Shown here in pieces: positions 27,848 to 36,582 of a stretch of DNA of 64,000 bases (position 1 is the stretch's first letter; the number at the start of each line of letters is the position of its first letter). Made by a program: the position numbers and the translations under genes. The DNA is from Candidatus Kapaibacterium sp. (GTDB taxonomy: Bacteria > Bacteroidota > Ignavibacteria > Kapaibacteriales > UBA2268): NCBI GenBank assembly GCA_938031175.1, contig CALHGZ010000004.1:317635-381634 (forward strand), in the 5' to 3' direction. A model generated the notes under the pieces. It did no database searches and had not been told where the DNA came from. It worked only from the letters and a program-made list of their open reading frames with translations.

Positions 27848-29746
27848 ATGTACAGGATTTTAATATTTGTTTTTTTATTGGGTTTATTTATGATAAAGTT
27901 TCAAAGTTTTGAATTATTTAGCCAACAATCTAATCAATTACATATAAAAGATTTACCTAAAAGGGAAGAAATTGAGGATAAATATAAATGGAATTTACAA
28001 GATATATATCCTGATGAAACTAAATGGAAAGAAGATTATGATTGGATACTAAATAACTTAGATAAATATAAAAATTTTGAAGGTAAATTAGGAAGCTCTG
28101 CACAGCATTTATTAACTTTTTTGAAATTTGATGAAGAAGTTGGTGTAAAATTTCAAAAGGTTCGATTATATTCATCATTAGCCAGGGATTTAGATCTCGC
28201 AAACGCAAAATATATGGCAATGTATGATAATGTAACTAACCTATCATCGAAATTGATGGCAGCTTCATCTTTTTTCAGACCTGAATTTTTGTCAATAGAT
28301 GAGAATAAATTACAAGGTTTTCTTATAGAAAATGATGAATTGAAAATTTATAGCCATTTATTTGATGATATATTGAGGCAAAAAGTTCATACTTTGGAAA
28401 AAACTAATGAAGAAATCTTAGCCCTTGCATCTCCAATTATGCAAACACCGTATAATGTATTTTCTATTTTCAAAAATGCAGATATCCAATATCCTACAAT
28501 CAAAGATGATGCTGGGAATGAAATAAAATTATCTGATGGTAGATTTTATGCTGCAATATATTCGCAAGATAGGGGTTTCAGGGAAAGAGCCTATAGAAAT
28601 TATTATAAACCATATATTGAATATAAAAATACTCTTGCTACACTTTTCAATTCACAACAAAAAGTACTTTTATTTAATGCACAGGTAAGAAAATTTAAAT
28701 CATCACTTGTTGCTGCTTTAAGTGAAAATAATATAGATAAGCAGATTTATTATAATTTAATAAACACAGTAAATCAGAACCTAACACCCCAACACCGCTG
28801 GTGTACTTTACGTAAACAAGTTTTGGGACTTGAAAAACTTCACGTATATGATACTTATGTGTCTTTGTTCGAGGAACATAACAAAATTTATACTTATGAT
28901 GAAGCGGTAGAATTGATAATTGAAGCATTAAAACCATTAGGCGAGGACTATATTAATAATCTAAAATTTGCTTTTGAGAATAGATGGGTAGATGTTTTCG
29001 AGACAAAAGGTAAACGAAGCGGTGCATATTCAACTGGTGCAACAATCGGAGTGCATCCTTTTGTATTAATGAATTGGAATGGAACATTGAATGATGTGTT
29101 TACTTTAGCTCATGAAATGGGACATAATATGCATTCGTTTTACTCAGCTAATAATCAACCTTATGTTTACGCTGACTATCCAATATTCCTCGCTGAAGTA
29201 GCATCTACATTGAATGAGGCTTTATTGCTAGATTATATGATAAAGAATTCAAAAACAAAAACAGAAAAAATGGCTCTTATTGAAAGATATATTACAAACA
29301 TAATGCAAACATTTTATCGCCAAACTCAGTTTGCAGAATTTGAGTTGAAAGCAAGCGAATTAATTCAGCAAGGTGAATCTTTAACCCCTGATAGATTATC
29401 CGATATATTTGGTGAGATTTATCAAAAATATTGGGGCGATGATATGGATATGGACGAGGAGGAAAAGTATTGCTGGGCAAGAATACCACATTTCTATTAT
29501 AATTTTTATGTTTATCAATATGCAGTATGTTTTGCCGCATCGGAAGCGATAGCGGAGAAAATTTTCAGCGAGGGGCAACCGGCTATTGACAGATATTTGA
29601 GCTTTTTAAAATCCGGCAGTAGTGATTATCCAATTCCTACATTAATTAAAGCAGGTGTTGATATGAGTAAAAATGAACCTATTTTGGCTGTTACTAAAAA
29701 GATGAATAAACTTATTGATGAATTAAAAAAATTATTAAATGAATAG
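27848..29746 (+). CDS. pepF: Oligoendopeptidase F (M3B metallopeptidase), probably exported
   Basis: A 632-residue zinc peptidase. The metal site is LAHEMGHNMHSF (HExxH at 422-426), with the third ligand expected in FLAEVASTLNEALL. The segment after residue 40 (KYKWNLQDIYPDETKW) is typical of the PepF start. PepF cuts short peptides of about 7-17 residues. Most PepF proteins are cytoplasmic, but here about 35 extra residues precede the family start, beginning MYRILIFVFLLGLFMIKF, which look like a signal peptide or membrane anchor. The 3' end is 2 bp from the convergent tsaE stop. It stands alone after the maeB terminator. Confidence 0.93.
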   Translation: MYRILIFVFLLGLFMIKFQSFELFSQQSNQLHIKDLPKREEIEDKYKWNLQDIYPDETKWKEDYDWILNNLDKYKNFEGKLGSSAQHLLTFLKFDEEVGVKFQKVRLYSSLARDLDLANAKYMAMYDNVTNLSSKLMAASSFFRPEFLSIDENKLQGFLIENDELKIYSHLFDDILRQKVHTLEKTNEEILALASPIMQTPYNVFSIFKNADIQYPTIKDDAGNEIKLSDGRFYAAIYSQDRGFRERAYRNYYKPYIEYKNTLATLFNSQQKVLLFNAQVRKFKSSLVAALSENNIDKQIYYNLINTVNQNLTPQHRWCTLRKQVLGLEKLHVYDTYVSLFEEHNKIYTYDEAVELIIEALKPLGEDYINNLKFAFENRWVDVFETKGKRSGAYSTGATIGVHPFVLMNWNGTLNDVFTLAHEMGHNMHSFYSANNQPYVYADYPIFLAEVASTLNEALLLDYMIKNSKTKTEKMALIERYITNIMQTFYRQTQFAEFELKASELIQQGESLTPDRLSDIFGEIYQKYWGDDMDMDEEEKYCWARIPHFYYNFYVYQYAVCFAASEAIAEKIFSEGQPAIDRYLSFLKSGSSDYPIPTLIKAGVDMSKNEPILAVTKKMNKLIDELKKLLNE

Positions 29747-29748
29747 GT

Positions 29749-30204
29749 TTAAGCTTGTAGTGGCATTTGTATTTCGAAAATTCTTTCATTTTCGTTAACA
29801 TTACTTGAGGTGATCTTTACTCGGTAGATATTGTCAGGGAAAATTCCATTAGCTTTGTCTGCCCATTCGACAACTTTGATAGCTCTATCGTCAGCTAAAC
29901 AATCAAGCAAGCCAATTTCCTCGAATTCGTTTTTAGCTTTTATACGATATAAATCAATGTGGTAGATGCTTAGCACCTCGTCACCAAATTTGCCAGTGTA
30001 TTGGTTAATGATTGTAAAAGTGGGGCTTGTGACTATTTCCTGAACTTCGAAAAATTTACAAATACCTTTTATAAATTCAGTTTTACCGGAACCTAATGAA
30101 CCTTCTATCGCAATAATATCGCCGGGTTTTAGCATTTCAGCGAATTTTTTACCAAGTTCAATAGTTTCTTCTTCGCTATATGTGATATAATGATCCGTTT
30201 CCAT
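29749..30204 (-). CDS. tsaE: tRNA threonylcarbamoyladenosine biosynthesis ATPase TsaE
   Basis: A 151-residue P-loop protein with IAIEGSLGSGKTEFIKGI (Walker A), VTSPTFTIINQY and IYHIDLYRI, the TsaE pattern. It is the ATPase that supports TsaB/TsaD in making t6A37 on ANN-reading tRNAs. Length is normal. It follows porX in this strand order (34 bp after the porX 5' end is not the case; tsaE lies downstream of porX's stop side by 34 bp in map order and is transcribed in the same direction). The neighbour order tsaE-porX in the same direction is, from memory, also seen in other Bacteroidota. Confidence 0.93.
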   Translation of the reverse strand: METDHYITYSEEETIELGKKFAEMLKPGDIIAIEGSLGSGKTEFIKGICKFFEVQEIVTSPTFTIINQYTGKFGDEVLSIYHIDLYRIKAKNEFEEIGLLDCLADDRAIKVVEWADKANGIFPDNIYRVKITSSNVNENERIFEIQMPLQA

Positions 30205-30238
30205 AACTTATATAAAACGGATTTTATATTTTATTATT

Positions 30239-31810
30239 TTATTGACGAGGAATTAATTCAACCACAGGTATTATAATTTCCTCCAGTGAAATACCACCAT
30301 GTTGGAAACTATCTCTATAACGTTGTAAGTAAAAGTGATAATCAGTTGGATAGACAAAATAGTAGTCTTCTTTTGCAATGATATTACTGACAGTAATGCC
30401 CTGACGAGGAATTTTATATTTTTCGGGGTCGCTTATCTGCATTGCAAATTTAGAATCGGCTTTTACATTTTTCCCAAATTTATATCTTAAGCAAGTGCTT
30501 GTATCTCGGTCACCAAGTACTTTGGCACCTCTTAGACATCTAATTGAACCGTGGTCAGTAGTTAATAATATTTTAATATTCTCAATTTTTGAGAGTGTTT
30601 TAAAAATGCTGAAAAGGCTTGAATGTTGGAACCAGGAGCGAGTTAAGGAACGGTATGCTGATTCATCAGGAGCTATTTCTTTTAAAATTGCAAAGTCTGA
30701 ACGTGAATGGGCTATCATATCAACAGCATTTATAACGATAACATTTATTTGATTTGATAAATATTGCAGAATTTCACGTTCAATTTTTTTCCCAAATTCT
30801 GTTTCGAAAATTTTTATAAATCCGGGTTTTGTACTTAAACTAATTCTTTTTCTTTTTAGCCAGCTTTCAAAAAGTTCGCTTTCATAAGCATTTTGCTTAT
30901 GATCTTCACTATTTGAGTCAACAGTCCAAAATTGCGGGTAATATTTTTTTATATCGAGTGGAGTTAAACCGGCAAAAATTGAATTGCGGGCATAGGGTGT
31001 TGCTGTAGGAAGGATTGAATAATAATAATTTGTTTTGAATGTATAAAATGGGTTGAGAATCTCCTGCATCATTAGCCATTGATCTAATCTCAGGCAATCA
31101 ATAACGAAAAAGAATATATTACTTTTTGAATTAATTAATGGTAAAAGATAATTATCTGTTAGCTGGTGTGATAATATAGGACCAGTATCATAGTTATTTA
31201 TCCAGTCAAAGTATTTTTCTTCGATATATTTGCAAAATGAAGTGTTGCATTCCTTCCACAAATCATTGAGGCTTTGACTTAATCCGCTATCGGAAATTTT
31301 ATCTAACTCGATAGACCAGTTAACCAATTTTGTATAGATTTCAATCCAATCTTCCCAATCAGGAAATTGCATAATTTGAGCATTAATTTCAGCAAATCCT
31401 TTGAGGTAACTTTGTATAAAGTGTTCACTTTCGATGCGACCGGCTTCGAGAAATTTTTTGCAAACAGCTAGTATTTGGGCAGGGTTTACAGGTTTTGTAA
31501 GGTAATCGTCGATTTTTTTGCCAATGGCTTCTTCCATAACTAATTCAGCTTCATTTTTTGTAACCATTACGACAGGAGTTAATTTGTCAATTTCTTTAAG
31601 TAAGGGAAGAGTTTCCAAACCGCTGATACCAACCATCATTTCATCGAGGAAAATTAAGTCGTAGTGCTGTTTTTTAACCATTTCCAAAGCATCTTCTCCG
31701 TTTGTAGCTTTGTCAACATAATATCCCCTTTGCTCGAGTAGCATAATGTGTGGTTTGAGTAGTTCAATCTCATCGTCAATCCAGAGAATTTTATTTTTAG
31801 TCTGTTCCAT
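30239..31810 (-). CDS. porX: PorX-type response regulator with PglZ phosphodiesterase domain
   Basis: A 523-residue two-domain regulator. Residues 1-125 are a CheY-like receiver: WIDDE acidic pair near 11-13, phosphoacceptor Asp56 in LIFLDEMMVG, and Lys106 in LTKPVNP. A helical linker follows (about 125-205). The C-terminal PglZ domain (alkaline-phosphatase fold) has FFVIDCLRLDQW (Asp238), SILPTATPYARNSIFAG (Thr271 as the nucleophile-like residue), VINAVDMIAHSRSD and LTTDHGSIR. PorX in Bacteroidota controls type IX secretion with the kinase PorY and the sigma factor SigP, and its PglZ domain cuts oligonucleotides. No porY or sigP is adjacent. The presence of type IX cargo genes in this window fits. 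Confidence 0.93.
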   Translation of the reverse strand: MEQTKNKILWIDDEIELLKPHIMLLEQRGYYVDKATNGEDALEMVKKQHYDLIFLDEMMVGISGLETLPLLKEIDKLTPVVMVTKNEAELVMEEAIGKKIDDYLTKPVNPAQILAVCKKFLEAGRIESEHFIQSYLKGFAEINAQIMQFPDWEDWIEIYTKLVNWSIELDKISDSGLSQSLNDLWKECNTSFCKYIEEKYFDWINNYDTGPILSHQLTDNYLLPLINSKSNIFFFVIDCLRLDQWLMMQEILNPFYTFKTNYYYSILPTATPYARNSIFAGLTPLDIKKYYPQFWTVDSNSEDHKQNAYESELFESWLKRKRISLSTKPGFIKIFETEFGKKIEREILQYLSNQINVIVINAVDMIAHSRSDFAILKEIAPDESAYRSLTRSWFQHSSLFSIFKTLSKIENIKILLTTDHGSIRCLRGAKVLGDRDTSTCLRYKFGKNVKADSKFAMQISDPEKYKIPRQGITVSNIIAKEDYYFVYPTDYHFYLQRYRDSFQHGGISLEEIIIPVVELIPRQ

Positions 31811-31898
31811 CGGTACTCCATTTATATTTGATTAATGAGGCAAAAATGTAGAAATATTTAAGGGGCTCAATACCAATGATTATACAAAACTATTTGCA

Positions 31899-31928
31899 TT
31901 GACAAATTAATTCATCGTTTATTATAAT
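31899..31928 (+). promoter_or_regulatory. Sigma-70-type promoter of the clpB-like gene
   Basis: TTGACA at 31899-31904, an 18-nt spacer, and TATAAT at 31923-31928: both hexamers match the sigma-70 consensus fully. Transcription would start near 31935, about 55 bp before the ATG at 31989, which has AAGGAG (31977-31982) in front. A 10-bp palindrome, CTAAGCTTAG (31958-31967), lies in the untranslated leader. Confidence 0.6.
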
Positions 31929-31988
31929 TAAAAATTAATTAATTAATAATGACGTCTCTAAGCTTAGTTAAAAATTAAGGAGTACATT

Positions 31989-33302
31989 ATGAATTTTCAG
32001 AAATTTACATTAAAATCACAGGAAGCTATTCAAACAGCTCAAGAAATTGCAGCATCTTATGATAATCAAGCAATCGAACCAGCACATCTTTTCGCAGCAT
32101 TAATTCAGGATACATCAGGTTTGGCAAGCGAAATGCTAATGAAAGCTGGTCTAAATTTGAATTATGCAAAAATAAAAGCTAATGAATTGATCGAGGGATT
32201 ACCTAAAGTATCGGGAACTGGAATTTCGGGACAATATTTTTCTAATACTCTTGGAAAAGTTTTAGAGCATGCTTTAAAAGAAGCAAATGCCTTAAAAGAT
32301 GAATACATTAGCATTGAACACTTGCTAATTGCATTAATTGAAATCCATTCTAATGTATCTCAATTTTTAAAATCTCAAGGACTTAATCGGGAAAGCATTT
32401 TGAGAATTATGCAGGAATTTCGAGGAACCCGACGAGTAACCGATCAAACACCAGAGGAAAAATACCAGGCATTGAAAAAGTATGGAAGAATTCTCAACGA
32501 TGAAGCAAAAAAAGGTAAACTTGACCCAGTTATTGGTAGAGAAGACGAAATAAGAAGAGTTTTACAAGTGCTTTCCCGACGAAAGAAGAATAATCCAGTA
32601 TTAATTGGAGATCCCGGTGTAGGGAAAACGGCTGTTGTAGAGGGAATAGCACACAGGATAGTATCCGGCGACGTACCGGATATGCTTAGAACTAAGCAGA
32701 TCGTCGCACTCGATATGGGGGCATTAGTTGCAGGAACAAGCTTTAGAGGACAGTTTGAAGAAAGACTTAAGGCTGTGATAAATGAGGTAACAGAATCTAA
32801 TGGCGAAATAATTTTATTTATTGATGAATTGCACACTTTAATAGGTGCTGGCTCGGCTGGCCAAGGCACTATGGATGCTGCAAATATTCTCAAACCAGCT
32901 CTTGCACGAGGTGATTTGCATTGCATTGGAGCTACAACGCTTGACGAATATCAAAAATATATTGAAAAAGATCCTGCATTAGAACGAAGATTTCAAAAAG
33001 TTCTGATTGAACCACCTTCAGTACAGGATACAATTTCGATTTTGCGTGGATTGAAAGACCGATATGAAGTACATCACGGCGTACGTATTACTGATGCTGC
33101 ATTAATCGCAGCTGCTGAACTTTCCGATAGATATATTTCAGATAGGTTTTTACCTGATAAAGCAATTGATTTAGTAGATGAAGCAGCAAGCAAACTTAGA
33201 ATTGAGATTGACTCGATGCCCGAAGAATTAGATTCTATTGAAAGGAAAATCCGGCAACTGGAAATTGAAAAACAAGCTCTTATAAGAGAAATTGCAGGTT
33301 GA
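31989..33302 (+). pseudogene. clpB: Truncated ClpB: N-domain and first AAA+ domain only
   Basis: A 437-residue reading frame that matches the first half of ClpB, a disaggregase normally about 860 residues long. Present: the repeat N-domain (about 1-145), NBD1 with Walker A GDPGVGKT (207-214), Walker B ILFIDE (275-280), the arginine-finger ERRF (332-335), and [23 protein letters not shown]. The frame stops at residue 437, about 30 residues into the coiled-coil middle domain; NBD2 is absent. The 70 bp after the stop are non-coding and the next gene follows. NBD2 is needed for stable hexamers in the family, so disaggregase activity is unlikely. Everything before the stop is well conserved and has a good promoter and ribosome binding site, so this is a recent deletion, an assembly join, or a kept short form. 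Confidence 0.8.
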
Positions 33303-33374
33303 TTATACAAATGCTTTTTGATTAAATATAATTAAATTATTATATTAATTTTGTTTTATTTTTTATTGTGCTAA

Positions 33375-33596
33375 ATGATTGTTTTAACAAAAATAGACGG
33401 GACTGAGATTGTTGTAAATGCTGATGAAATTGAGACTATTGATCCATTCCATCATTCAACGATTAGTCTTAAGAGTGGCAAAAAAATTATCGTAACAGAA
33501 AATGCAAATGACATTATTGAAAAAGTGATTGAATATAAAAGAAAATGCTTTTCAGAAATCTTATTGAAAATCCCACAAATAAAAGATAATGAATAG
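33375..33596 (+). CDS. FlbD-family protein
   Basis: A 73-residue protein with the FlbD pattern: MIVLTKIDGTEIVVNADEIE, then TISLKSGKKIIV and DIIEKVIEYKRK. FlbD-family proteins are small beta-rich proteins usually encoded in flagellar clusters between motor or hook genes; their exact role is not settled. No flagellar gene is visible within this window. Its last 8 bp overlap the next gene, an outer-membrane-like protein. It begins 72 bp after the truncated clpB. Confidence 0.78.
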   Translation: MIVLTKIDGTEIVVNADEIETIDPFHHSTISLKSGKKIIVTENANDIIEKVIEYKRKCFSEILLKIPQIKDNE

Positions 33597-35475
33597 ATTA
33601 TTTTTATTTTTTTTTCTTCTATTCCTGCAAATGAATTATTATCCTTTATTTACTCAAAGTTTAAATTCACTAGATACTGCAGATTCAACGGAAGGGAATT
33701 TTATTAATTTTTCAACAAATAGATATTTAAATACATACATATTCAAAAATTTAACGAGCTATGATTATTCAGGTATTTTCGGCGATTTACGTTTAATTCA
33801 AAATTATACTGGTAATGCAATTTTAAGTACACAAACAACATTCAGGGACGATTACAATTTACTTGCCCAATATGGCTATAGATTCAGTGAGCTTCTTGGA
33901 TCTGTGGCAAGGTTCAATTGGTTACTTTCATCTGATACACGCTCGATTGACTTAAATAAGGTTGAAATTTCAAAATCTCTATTAGGTTTGAAATTACACT
34001 CAGAAAATATTTTCGATTTTACTATATTATCTGGCTATGAATCAAATCGTCAGTTGGGATTCAATTCAGTTGGTATGGCTTATGCAGTTGAGGCTTTGTT
34101 GCATAAAATTGATTTTGAACAATATGAGGTTAATGCCTCTGCTAATGGTTATTTGAGCAATTTGACTAATGATAGAACTAATTCGAACCTCAATATAGTT
34201 CTAAATTTGAAAAATGATTATGATGAAAATAATAGGATTGCTTTGTATGTTGGATATTTAAATACGCAAAGTGCTAATTTCATTCCAATAAAAAATTTAG
34301 ATAAGATCGATTATAATATCGAAAATAGAGCTAAAAATCATTTAATAGCTGATTTAAATTTAAAATTCAAAATATTTCAACTTGATTTTGATAATATATT
34401 GTCTATAAGCAATAGATTGGAAGATAAGTACTATAATCAATATTTCCAGAATACAGCGATAACTGGGGTTAATAGACAAAATCATGAGTTGATCCTCTTG
34501 ATTAATTCAAATTTATCTCTTCAAAATGAAATTATGTACCAATCAATTGGTTTATTTTTAGAGCATCGAGATGAAAATTTTTTACTTAGAAATAGATTCG
34601 ATATAGCATTGGATGAGGAGTTACTCTTAAGGGATTTGGAAAATCGAAAGGATAATACATTAGAAACAAGAAGATTGTTTTATAATGGATTTGTCAGATT
34701 GTCCAGAATAGATACAATAAGAACAAGTACATCTGTTTCCATATTTCGATTTGATACTCCAAGTGAAAAAAATGATGATGACTATGATAAATTGATGATT
34801 TTAGGAGCGGTTTCATATTTGAGAAAGTTTACAAATCAATTAACAGGTGGTTTAACTTTAGAAACTCAGCACATACATTTAGTCAATCTCAAGGCAAAAC
34901 AAAGCGCTTTGAACAATTGGTACAGAAGCTTAAGGTTAGGGACAAATTTTTCGTATAATGATGTCAGTTTTTCGATGAACCCAAGATTTGACTTAATTGC
35001 AAATTATACCATTTATGATTTTGAGGACATTTTACCGAATGTTAATAGTATTAGCTTCCGTCAGATAGGTATCAGAGATTCTATATATATGTGCCTTGAT
35101 AAAGAATATTATTTAAATTTGTCATATATAATGAATTATAACGAAAGAGGTATTTTGTATTGGAGGAATTTTGCGGAATCTCCGCAAAGGAACAACTTAG
35201 AAATATTTATAAAATTATTATTTTTCTTTGAATTAAAAGACAAATTTAAGGTTGGTCTTGGAGGCCGATACTATAATTTATCACAAAAAAATTTAGCTTT
35301 AATTACACAAGGTATAACATTTCTGAATACTTTCTTTGGGCCTGAAGTTTATGTAGATTTTCGCCTTATTTCGAATTCTTTTATTAGATTTGAAGGGTGG
35401 GGCGATTTTCAACCGAAAAAATCTATGAATAATATGCGTCCAAATTTTTATTTAACAACATTTTATAAATTGTAA
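33589..35475 (+). CDS. Exported protein, probable outer-membrane beta-barrel, function unknown
   Basis: A 628-residue protein with a signal peptide (about 1-22, FFLLFLQMNYYPLFTQ). The rest alternates short strands with aromatic ends and asparagine/aspartate-rich turns (for example YGYRFSELLGSVARFNWLL, LRLGTNFSYNDVSFSMNPRFD, KVGLGGRYYNLS), which is how large outer-membrane barrels look, and the C-terminus ends in FYLTTFYKL, close to a barrel end strand. I recognise no enzyme motif. It overlaps the FlbD-like gene by 8 bp and precedes the RsbW-like gene by 3 bp, so the three are likely co-transcribed. Confidence 0.55.
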   Translation: MNRLFLFFFLLFLQMNYYPLFTQSLNSLDTADSTEGNFINFSTNRYLNTYIFKNLTSYDYSGIFGDLRLIQNYTGNAILSTQTTFRDDYNLLAQYGYRFSELLGSVARFNWLLSSDTRSIDLNKVEISKSLLGLKLHSENIFDFTILSGYESNRQLGFNSVGMAYAVEALLHKIDFEQYEVNASANGYLSNLTNDRTNSNLNIVLNLKNDYDENNRIALYVGYLNTQSANFIPIKNLDKIDYNIENRAKNHLIADLNLKFKIFQLDFDNILSISNRLEDKYYNQYFQNTAITGVNRQNHELILLINSNLSLQNEIMYQSIGLFLEHRDENFLLRNRFDIALDEELLLRDLENRKDNTLETRRLFYNGFVRLSRIDTIRTSTSVSIFRFDTPSEKNDDDYDKLMILGAVSYLRKFTNQLTGGLTLETQHIHLVNLKAKQSALNNWYRSLRLGTNFSYNDVSFSMNPRFDLIANYTIYDFEDILPNVNSISFRQIGIRDSIYMCLDKEYYLNLSYIMNYNERGILYWRNFAESPQRNNLEIFIKLLFFFELKDKFKVGLGGRYYNLSQKNLALITQGITFLNTFFGPEVYVDFRLISNSFIRFEGWGDFQPKKSMNNMRPNFYLTTFYKL

Positions 35476-35478
35476 TGT

Positions 35479-35901
35479 ATGAATGAGACAAACTTCCATC
35501 TTGAGCTACAGTTGACAAGCGATAAAGAAGCTTTAATTTTGATTGAGAAGAAATTACAGGATTTGAAAAGTCTTTATTCTTTATCTGATGAAGAATTTTT
35601 TAATCTAATGATTGCAATTACAGAAGGTATTAATAACGCTATTTCTCACGGTAATCAATACAATACTGAAAAAAAAGTTTTTTTTTCATTATTTGCTGAC
35701 GAGGATGAAATTAGAGTGACTATTCACGACGAAGGACTTGGATTTAATCCGGATGATGTCCCGGATCCGCGAGCTCCTGAGAATGTAATGAAAGATAGCG
35801 GTAGAGGTATATTTATTATCAAATCATTGATGAATGAAGTTAGTTACGATTTTACCCATGGCACTAAGTTAATTTTCAAATATAAATTTAAATCGAAATA
35901 A
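35479..35901 (+). CDS. RsbW-like ATP-binding protein (anti-sigma factor kinase family)
   Basis: A 140-residue GHKL ATPase domain (HATPase_c_2). Seen: NLMIAITEGINNAISHGNQ (N box), VTIHDEGLGFNPDDVPDP (G1 box) and DSGRGIFIIKSLMNEVSYDFTHGTKLIFKYK (G2 box). RsbW/SpoIIAB-like proteins hold a sigma factor inactive and phosphorylate an antagonist with a STAS domain; other members act in signalling without a sigma factor. No STAS-domain antagonist, PP2C phosphatase or sigma factor gene is next to it. It starts 3 bp after the outer-membrane-like gene and converges with pdxH. Confidence 0.85.
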   Translation: MNETNFHLELQLTSDKEALILIEKKLQDLKSLYSLSDEEFFNLMIAITEGINNAISHGNQYNTEKKVFFSLFADEDEIRVTIHDEGLGFNPDDVPDPRAPENVMKDSGRGIFIIKSLMNEVSYDFTHGTKLIFKYKFKSK

Positions 35902-35909
35902 TTAATTAT

Positions 35910-36566
35910 TTAAGGATACAACCTTTTAATTTCCCAATTATATTCAATCAGTCTGTATTGAAATCTGTCGTGCAGCCGATTAGGTCTACCTTGCCAAAAT
36001 TCGAATAATTCGGGAATAAGGCGATAACCGCCCCAGTTAGGTGGTAGCGGAACATATATGGGATATTTGAGCATTAATTTTGCTACTTCCCTAAGAAGTG
36101 TAAAGCGTGAACGTAGTTCACGGCTTTGTTTCGAAGCCCAAGCACCAATTTTGCTCGTATATGGCCGAGTCTGGAAATATTTATCTGATTCTTCGATTGA
36201 AATTTTTTCAATTCTACCTTCGATCCTAACCTGGCGTTCCAATACATCCCAGAAAAACAGCAAAGCTCCGTAGGGATTCTCTTCTATATCAGCAGCTTTG
36301 CGGCTTTCATAGTTGGTATAAAAAACAAAACCATTGTTATCAAAATCTTTAAGCAATACCATACGTGAGGAAGGTTTGCCATTTTTATTTGCAGTGGATA
36401 AACACATTGCATTTGGATCTGGAAATCCAGCTTTTATAGCTTCTTCGAACCATTTGTTAAACTGTTCTGTTGGATTTTTACATAAGTTATTTATATCAAG
36501 AGAGCTTTTTTTATAGTCCCGATGAGTATCTTTTAAAAGCTCTCTGAAAGAGTAATCTTCAGCCAT
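35910..36566 (-). CDS. pdxH: Pyridoxamine 5'-phosphate oxidase
   Basis: A 218-residue FMN enzyme that oxidises pyridoxamine or pyridoxine phosphate to pyridoxal phosphate. Marks: AMCLSTANKNGKPSSRMVLLKDFDNNGFVFYTNYESRKA-type FMN-binding stretch (about 55-95), RQVRIEGRIEKIS, and the C-terminal WQGRPNRLHDRFQYR signature. Length is normal. Upstream by 16 bp and on the same strand lies the CAP/fibronectin gene, so the two may be co-transcribed despite unrelated roles. Confidence 0.96.
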   Translation of the reverse strand: MAEDYSFRELLKDTHRDYKKSSLDINNLCKNPTEQFNKWFEEAIKAGFPDPNAMCLSTANKNGKPSSRMVLLKDFDNNGFVFYTNYESRKAADIEENPYGALLFFWDVLERQVRIEGRIEKISIEESDKYFQTRPYTSKIGAWASKQSRELRSRFTLLREVAKLMLKYPIYVPLPPNWGGYRLIPELFEFWQGRPNRLHDRFQYRLIEYNWEIKRLYP

Positions 36567-36582
36567 TGCATAAATATTTTTT

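Noticed and set aside
31958-31967. The 10-bp palindrome CTAAGCTTAG before clpB as a heat-shock operator
   Set aside because: It is short, lies in the leader rather than at the promoter, and does not match the CIRCE element; chance is likely.
33303-33374. A frameshifted continuation of clpB
   Set aside because: None of the three frames after the stop encodes middle-domain or NBD2 residues; the stretch is AT-rich and non-coding.
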